A stretch of DNA of 18,372 nucleotides from CAZMCC01 sp964564695 (GTDB taxonomy: Bacteria; Planctomycetota; Phycisphaerae; Phycisphaerales; UBA1924). The notes under the pieces are model-generated. The model was not told where the DNA came from and did no database searches. It saw only the letters and a program-made list of their open reading frames with translations. Every line of letters starts with the position of its first letter. Within the stretch, counting starts at the first letter, position 1. Made by a program: the position numbers and the translations under genes. Shown here piece by piece: positions 14,248 through 18,372 of this stretch. The stretch spans positions 1 through 18,372 of the forward strand of contig CAZMCC010000080.1 in the NCBI GenBank assembly GCA_964564695.1, given 5' to 3'.

Positions 14248-15065
14248 CCCCGGGCGACGGGCGGCACAACGAGCGCTTGAGCGACCTGCTCGCCGATGGG
14301 GCGGCACAGGGGTTCTCTCGCGCCGAGGCGGCCGAGCTCGATCGGCTGCTGGCCCAGGCCGCGGACGTTGATGCCGAGGCGTTCGAGCGGGCGGCGGCCG
14401 TGATCGATCAGGTGTTCGCGGCGACCGATGCAGTCCCCGAGGAGTTGCCGGCGGCCCTGCGAGCTCGCGTGGAAGCGGCGGCCGGCATCCGACCGACGGA
14501 CACGATGCGTCTCAACTCGCCCGCCCCGGCGCCGCGCCGCCCGCTTGCCGCATGGGGCGGCTGGCTCGCCGCCGCCGCGGCCGTTGTCATCGCCGCGCTG
14601 GGGTGGATGCGTGGCGTGGGTCCGGGCGCGTCGTCGCCGGCCGCGGTCCGTACCGCCGTGCTGGGCGCGGCCGACCGCATCCAGTGGAACTGGGGCGCGT
14701 GGGGCGCCAAGCCCGCGAGCGAAGGCGGCGTCGAGTTCCCCGCGAAGAACGTCGGGGGCGAAGTCGTCTGGAGCACCGCCGCGCAGTCGGGCGTCATGCG
14801 CTTCACCGGCCTCGCGCGCAACAACCCCGGCGAATACCAGTACCAGCTCTGGATCATCGACCCCGCCCAGAAGCACCCGATCGACGGCGGCGTCTTCAAT
14901 GTCGACGCTGACGGCGAGGTCCTGGTCGCCATCAACCCCAAGATCCGCGTGAGCGACGCCGCGGCGTTCGCGATCACCGCGGAGAAGCCGGGCGGCGTGG
15001 TGGTGTCGGATCAGAGCAAGCGGGTGGTGATTGCGGCGCCGGCCCCTCCAGCGAGTAAGGGCTAG
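14244..15065 (+). CDS. RskA-like membrane anti-sigma factor
   Basis: 273 residues. The cytoplasmic N-terminal part (1-100) is helical (RLSDLLADGAAQGFSRAEAA) and lacks the HxxxCxxC zinc motif of the other anti-sigma factor here. One membrane helix lies at about 102-122 (LAAWGGWLAAAAAVVIAALG). The outer domain (about 130-265) matches the anti-sigma-K factor RskA C-terminal domain, with EYQYQLWIID (197-206) and GGVFNVDADGEVLVAIN (215-231). In this family the membrane protein binds its sigma factor and releases it after stepwise proteolysis triggered at the outer domain. The start codon overlaps the sigma stop by four bases. Hairpin repeat B1 begins about five bases after its stop codon. Confidence 0.9.
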   Translation: MTPGDGRHNERLSDLLADGAAQGFSRAEAAELDRLLAQAADVDAEAFERAAAVIDQVFAATDAVPEELPAALRARVEAAAGIRPTDTMRLNSPAPAPRRPLAAWGGWLAAAAAVVIAALGWMRGVGPGASSPAAVRTAVLGAADRIQWNWGAWGAKPASEGGVEFPAKNVGGEVVWSTAAQSGVMRFTGLARNNPGEYQYQLWIIDPAQKHPIDGGVFNVDADGEVLVAINPKIRVSDAAAFAITAEKPGGVVVSDQSKRVVIAAPAPPASKG

Positions 15066-15071
15066 CTCGAC

Positions 15072-15105
15072 GTGCCACCGAGGACGGGCTTTGACGTCCT
15101 CGGTG
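15072..15105 (+). repeat. GCYYTG-loop hairpin repeat, copy B1
   Basis: Head GTGC, stem CACCGAGGACG (15076-15086), loop GGCTTTGA holding GCTTTG, stem CGTCCTCGGTG (15095-15105). Eleven perfect pairs. It starts just after the anti-sigma stop and pairs with the inverted copy B2 after a 22-base spacer, between two converging genes. Confidence 0.85.
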
Positions 15106-15127
15106 TTCGGGCGGTCAGGTCGCACGG

Positions 15128-15163
15128 CACCGAGGAAGCTCAGAGCCGCTTCCTCGGTGGCAC
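15128..15163 (-). repeat. GCYYTG-loop hairpin repeat, copy B2
   Basis: Read on the minus strand: head GTGC, stem CACCGAGGAAGC, loop GGCTCTGA holding GCTCTG, stem GCTTCCTCGGTG. Twelve perfect pairs. The outer nine stem bases equal those of B1 while the tip differs on both arms (CG/CG against AGC/GCT), so pairing is preserved. It lies 16 bases beyond the miaB stop codon and is in sense orientation to miaB. Confidence 0.85.
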
Positions 15164-15179
15164 GATCAAATACAGTCGT

Positions 15180-16988
15180 CTAGCGAACCTTCCCGTGCAG
15201 GCTTAGCCCATCCGCCGATTCGATTATCACGGGCACGATGCGTCCCACGAAGTCGCGGGGTTCGGCGCCCGGCGGGCAGTCGAAGAAGACGATGAGGTCG
15301 CCGTCGGTGCGGCCGGAGAGCTGGATGCCGGCGGGGACGGCGGGCTCAAAAACGGTCGTCTCCTCCGCGTCGATCGCGCACGCCGAGCCGCCGTGCTCCC
15401 CCGGCGAAGTTGCCGCCCCCCCGATCGTGAGCGAGATCGTCCCGTGACCGTTCGACGCGGCGGCCGCCCGGGCCGTGCGTTTCTTCTGCTTGACGCTGAG
15501 CCCCTCGACAAACACCTCGAGCGTCGCCCCGAGCTGGGCCCGCGAGATCTCGTCGGAGATGCCCGTCTGGATCGCGAGCAGCTCGTTGTTGCGGCGGCGC
15601 TTCACGTCCTCGGGGACATCGTCGGGGAGCTTGTCGAACGCGATCGTGCCCGGCCGCGGCGAGTACTTGAAGATGAAGCAGTTCTTGTACTTCGCGCGGC
15701 GGACGAGCGACACCGTCGCGGCGAAGTCATCCTCGGTTTCGCTCGGGAATCCGATGATGAAGTCCCCCGAGACCATCAATGGGCGTCCGATCTCGGGCTG
15801 GTGCAGGTGGGCGCGGGCCCGATCGAGGAATTCGAGGTATTCCTCGACTTCGTAGCCGCGGTTCATGGCCTTGAGGATGCGGTTCGACCCCGACTGCGCG
15901 GGGACGTGCAGGTAGCGGCAGATGCGTGGGTGATCGCGGATGACTTCGAGGACGTCGTCCCCGAAGTCACGCGGGTAGCTCGTCACGAACCGCAGCCGCT
16001 GGATCGCGGGGACCTTCTCGTGGATCAGCGCGAGCAGATCGGCAAATGTCGTCGTGCCCTCATTCTTGAACGGGTCGCGCCGATGCCCGCCGGCGTACGA
16101 CCGCCCCTTCTGCGGCTGCACCAATCCGTTGACCGTCACGGCCGCCCCGTGCTCGAAGCGGTAGTGGTTCACCGTCTGCCCCAGCAGCGTGATCTCGAGC
16201 ACCCCCGCGTCGGCGAGGCGCTTGCACTCCTCGATGATGTGCTCCGGCGGCCGGTGCACCTCGGCCCCGCGCGTGAACGGCACCACGCAGTACGTGCAGA
16301 ACTTGTTGCAGCCGCGCGTGATGCGGACATAGGCGGATCGCTTGGGTCCCCCCGCCGCGTTCGGATCGCCTTCGTCGTGCCCCTCGTGGAGGTCGATCGG
16401 TGACACCATCCGCGACAGGTCGAGCATCTCGAGCGAGTCCTGGGCGGCCGCGAGCGTCCCGCTGCGGCGCGAGGCGCTTCCCTGCAGGGCGACCTGGTTC
16501 GCCGAGACGAGCTTGCGGGCTGCCCGGCGCAGGCCACGTTCGACGCCGTCGTCATCAACAGTGACTTCAGCCGGGATCGCCCCCCCCACGCCCTCACCCC
16601 CGCTCGCGTCCAGCATCGACTCCCGCGTCCGCACGGCGTTGTCCACCAGCGCCGGCAACTTATCGAGTTCCGCCGGGCCGCACAGGATGTCGACCACCGG
16701 CATGCGCCGGATCAGGTCCGTCCCGTCGCGTTCGGCCATGCACCCGAGCACGCCGACGACGAGCCCCGGCTCGCGCACCTTCCGCAGCTTCATCTCCCCC
16801 AGGCGCGACCACACCTTCTGCTCCGCGTGCTCGCGCACCGAGCAGGTGTTGTACAGCACGATCCCCGCCCGGTCCGGGTCGGGCGTGAACGCGTACCCCA
16901 GTGCGCGGAGCTGGCCGCTCACGAGCTCGCTGTCGAGCTCGTTCATCTGGCAGCCGAAGGTCTCGATGTACACGCTGCGTCGGGGCAT
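15180..16988 (-). CDS. miaB: tRNA-2-methylthio-N6-dimethylallyladenosine synthase MiaB, enlarged
   Basis: 602 residues. MiaB is a radical-SAM methylthiotransferase that turns i6A37 into ms2i6A37 in tRNAs reading UNN codons. The N-terminal UPF0004 domain has its three iron-sulfur ligands C13 (TFGCQMNELDSE), C49 (NTCSVREHAEQK) and C83 (GVLGCMAER). The radical SAM CxxxCxxC is C227, C231, C234 (RGCNKFCTYC), followed by VVPFTRG and later DFIIGFPSETEDDF. A TRAM RNA-binding domain closes the protein (from about 489). Usual length is about 440-480. The extra residues form a charged, low-complexity insert at about 124-215 between the first two domains, another at about 277-313 inside the radical SAM barrel, and an alanine-rich loop in TRAM. 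Motif spacing favours MiaB over MtaB or RimO. No miaA is nearby. The ATG is at 16986-16988. Confidence 0.92.
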   Translation of the reverse strand: MPRRSVYIETFGCQMNELDSELVSGQLRALGYAFTPDPDRAGIVLYNTCSVREHAEQKVWSRLGEMKLRKVREPGLVVGVLGCMAERDGTDLIRRMPVVDILCGPAELDKLPALVDNAVRTRESMLDASGGEGVGGAIPAEVTVDDDGVERGLRRAARKLVSANQVALQGSASRRSGTLAAAQDSLEMLDLSRMVSPIDLHEGHDEGDPNAAGGPKRSAYVRITRGCNKFCTYCVVPFTRGAEVHRPPEHIIEECKRLADAGVLEITLLGQTVNHYRFEHGAAVTVNGLVQPQKGRSYAGGHRRDPFKNEGTTTFADLLALIHEKVPAIQRLRFVTSYPRDFGDDVLEVIRDHPRICRYLHVPAQSGSNRILKAMNRGYEVEEYLEFLDRARAHLHQPEIGRPLMVSGDFIIGFPSETEDDFAATVSLVRRAKYKNCFIFKYSPRPGTIAFDKLPDDVPEDVKRRRNNELLAIQTGISDEISRAQLGATLEVFVEGLSVKQKKRTARAAAASNGHGTISLTIGGAATSPGEHGGSACAIDAEETTVFEPAVPAGIQLSGRTDGDLIVFFDCPPGAEPRDFVGRIVPVIIESADGLSLHGKVR

Positions 16989-17018
16989 AGTGGGGGGGTG
17001 GGGGAGAAGATGATAAGC

Positions 17019-17048
17019 GGGTGCCCCGGCCGAGCTTTGTCGGCCGGG
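17019..17048 (+). repeat. GCYYTG-loop hairpin repeat, singleton
   Basis: Head GGGTGC, stem CCCGGCCGA, loop GCTTTG, stem TCGGCCGGG: the same 6+9+6+9 plan as A1. Compared with A1, stem base 7 changes G to C and its partner C to G, keeping the pair. It stands alone between the divergent miaB and metallo-hydrolase genes and has no inverted partner. Confidence 0.85.
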
Positions 17049-17074
17049 TTCCGACCCACCCTCCCGCGTCTATC

Positions 17075-17089
17075 GAATTCTCGGTCGTG
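17075..17089 (+). promoter_or_regulatory. 15-base motif shared with 6380-6394
   Basis: GAATTCTCGGTCGTG, one mismatch from the copy upstream of the GH15 gene. It lies 44 bases before the ATG at 17134 in an intergenic region. No -10 box at matching spacing is seen in both copies. Confidence 0.35.
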
Positions 17090-17133
17090 GCTACCGTTCC
17101 CCAGTTCCCACCCTCGCTCCGGAGGCACCACTC

Positions 17134-18192
17134 ATGACCAGCGACCAGAACGCCCCTCGCCTTGCCCTCCCCGTCGCCCTTTCCCGCCGCGACGCCCTCA
17201 TCGCCGGCGGCGTCACCGTGGCCGCCGCCGCCGTGCCGGCGCTCGGGCAGAACACCGGCCGGATCGAAGTGGTGTACGCCAAGACCGGCACGAGCGCCAT
17301 CCTCCATCCGGCCGCCGCCGACCCCACAGCCACCGACCCGATCGCCTACCGCTTCAAGGTCGGCGACCTCGACTGCCTGTCCATCCCCGACGGCTCGATG
17401 CAGATGCCCCCCAAGCCCATGTGGGCCCCCGAGGCGAGCGAGGAGCAGGTCAAGCAGGCTCTGCGCGACGAGTTCCTCCCCGACAACGCCATCACCGCGT
17501 ACATCAACATCCTCGTCATCCGCTTCGGCAAAGAGGTCGTGCTCATCGACACCGGCAACGGCGGCACTTCGGGCAAGCTCCTGCCCCGCATGATCGCCGC
17601 GGGCGTCGACCCCGCGAGCGTCACCGGCGTCATCATCACCCACATGCACGGCGACCACGTTGGCGGCCTCGTGAACGCGGGCTCTCCCACGTTCCCCAAC
17701 GCCGCGATCTTCACCAACGTCGTGGAGCGCGACTTCTGGCTCGCCGCCAAGCCCGAGGACCTCAAGAACGATTTCCCGCCCGAGCGCAAGCAGGGCTTCA
17801 TCGACAACGCCCGCAAGGCGATCGCGAACGCGGGCAAGGCGCTGCAGGTCGTCAAGTCCGGGGACACGCTCCTGGGATGCCTGGCGATCGTCGGCCTGCC
17901 GGGACATACGCCTGGGCACGTGGGAGTCCGCGTGATCAGCGGCAATGAATCGCTGGTGCATTTCGCCGACACGGCCCACAACCACGCCATCATGGTCCCG
18001 CACCCCGAGTGGTCGGTGATGTTCGACACCGACGCCGCGGGCGCCATCGCCACCCGCAAGAAGCTCTTCGCGCAGGCCGCGAGCGAGCGGACGCGGCTGT
18101 ACAGCTACCACCTGCCGTGGCCGGGGATCGGGCACCTGCGGACGGAAGGGGCGGGGTACCGGTGGGTGGCGGAGCCGTGGGTGTTCAGCTAA
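17134..18192 (+). CDS. Tat-exported metallo-beta-lactamase-fold hydrolase
   Basis: 352 residues. The ATG follows a strong ribosome site GGAGG (17121-17125) by eight bases. The N-terminus has a twin-arginine signal, LSRRDALIAGG (16-26), then a hydrophobic stretch ending VPALGQ, so the folded, metal-loaded protein is exported. Metal ligands of the MBL fold are clear: H170, H172, D174 and H175 in THMHGDHVGG, H258 in GHTPGH, D279 in HFADTAHN, and a late H326 in SYHLPWPG. All residues needed for a two-metal site are present. The family includes lactonases (quorum quenching), methyl-parathion hydrolase-like enzymes and others; the substrate cannot be read from the sequence. It runs divergently from miaB, with a hairpin repeat in between, and an inverted hairpin pair follows its stop codon. 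Confidence 0.92.
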   Translation: MTSDQNAPRLALPVALSRRDALIAGGVTVAAAAVPALGQNTGRIEVVYAKTGTSAILHPAAADPTATDPIAYRFKVGDLDCLSIPDGSMQMPPKPMWAPEASEEQVKQALRDEFLPDNAITAYINILVIRFGKEVVLIDTGNGGTSGKLLPRMIAAGVDPASVTGVIITHMHGDHVGGLVNAGSPTFPNAAIFTNVVERDFWLAAKPEDLKNDFPPERKQGFIDNARKAIANAGKALQVVKSGDTLLGCLAIVGLPGHTPGHVGVRVISGNESLVHFADTAHNHAIMVPHPEWSVMFDTDAAGAIATRKKLFAQAASERTRLYSYHLPWPGIGHLRTEGAGYRWVAEPWVFS

Positions 18193-18208
18193 AGCCGGTG
18201 CGTCGCGA

Positions 18209-18242
18209 GGGTGCCACAACCGGCCGCTTTGGGCCGGTAGTG
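18209..18242 (+). repeat. GCYYTG-loop hairpin repeat, copy C1
   Basis: Head GGGTGC, then CAC, an unpaired A and ACCGGCC; loop GCTTTG (18226-18231); then GGCCGGT, an unpaired A and GTG. Seven plus three pairs with one A-A mismatch. It starts 16 bases after the metallo-hydrolase stop codon. Confidence 0.8.
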
Positions 18243-18287
18243 CGGTGAGCGTGACGCTCCCGCCGGCGCTCGCAAACGACGCCCAAC

Positions 18288-18326
18288 GCACCGAGATCCG
18301 CCAGAGCCCGGATCTCGGTGCCACCC
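18288..18326 (-). repeat. GCYYTG-loop hairpin repeat, copy C2
   Basis: Read on the minus strand: head GGGTG, stem GCACCGAGATCCG, loop GGCTCTGG holding GCTCTG, stem CGGATCTCGGTGC. Thirteen perfect pairs. It faces C1 tail to tail with a 45-base spacer. Its stem resembles the B copies (CACCGAG) rather than C1. Confidence 0.8.
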
Positions 18327-18372
18327 AACGCCGTGAACTACGCGGCTGAAGATCGAGCAGTAAGCCTCCGCG

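Noticed and set aside
16660..18324. Open frame of 554 codons on the minus strand
   Set aside because: It crosses miaB and the metallo-hydrolase gene and has shadow-type composition.
1..18372. CRISPR array, rRNA, transposase or phage gene
   Set aside because: No regularly spaced direct repeats, rRNA sequence or transposase/integrase motifs were seen on either strand.

Overview
The window looks like a piece of a Planctomycetota chromosome, most likely from the Phycisphaerae or a close relative. This is an inference from the very GC-rich sequence, the CxxCGYDL...CPECG zinc-ribbon protein, an exported protein ending in a PEP-CTERM-like anchor (VPSAS, hydrophobic stretch, RRRR), enlarged versions of housekeeping enzymes (prepilin peptidase, MiaB) and two ECF sigma/anti-sigma pairs. 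No phage, transposase gene or CRISPR array is visible. Gene packing is tight and no gene-free stretch exceeds about 210 bases.

Layout. 1-1711 (minus): a translationally coupled pair encoding an anchored SUMF1-like exported protein and a repeat-type exported protein, read from a promoter that sits almost on the start codon. 1922-4500 (plus): xseB, an oversized prepilin peptidase, and an OmpA/Pal-type lipoprotein with its own promoter. 4518-4755: an inverted pair of hairpin repeats, then tRNA-Val(GAC) with promoter and a trailing hairpin. 4793-5344 (plus): a membrane protein with a zinc ribbon, overlapping tail to tail with 5322-6292 (minus), an ECF sigma factor coupled to a soluble zinc anti-sigma factor. 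6480-12513 (plus): a GH15 glucoamylase-type enzyme, an exported S1/P1-type zinc hydrolase, and a 915-residue CHAD plus Ppx/GppA plus HD-like fusion. 12630-15065 (plus): a secreted two-domain fasciclin protein followed by an ECF sigma factor and an RskA-like membrane anti-sigma factor. 15180-16988 (minus): miaB. 17134-18192 (plus): a Tat-exported metallo-beta-lactamase-fold hydrolase.

The strongest non-coding signal is a family of seven hairpins scattered between genes. Each has a GTGC/GGGTG head, a stem of variable sequence and an invariant six-base loop GCYYTG. Two stem positions covary in a compensatory way. Six of the seven form three inverted pairs placed just after the stop codon of a plus-strand gene. 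In every pair the gene-proximal member has loop GCYTTG and the distal, opposite-strand member has loop GCTCTG. This resembles the organisation of REP/BIME elements, but head and loop differ from the REP sequences I know; no matching transposase is in the window.

The most coherent gene-level story is fasciclin, ECF sigma and RskA-type anti-sigma side by side, the same three components as the SigK/RskA control of FAS1 proteins MPT70/MPT83 in Mycobacterium tuberculosis. A second theme is storage-polymer chemistry: an alpha-glucan hydrolase close to a polyphosphate-binding CHAD domain fused to an exopolyphosphatase-type domain.
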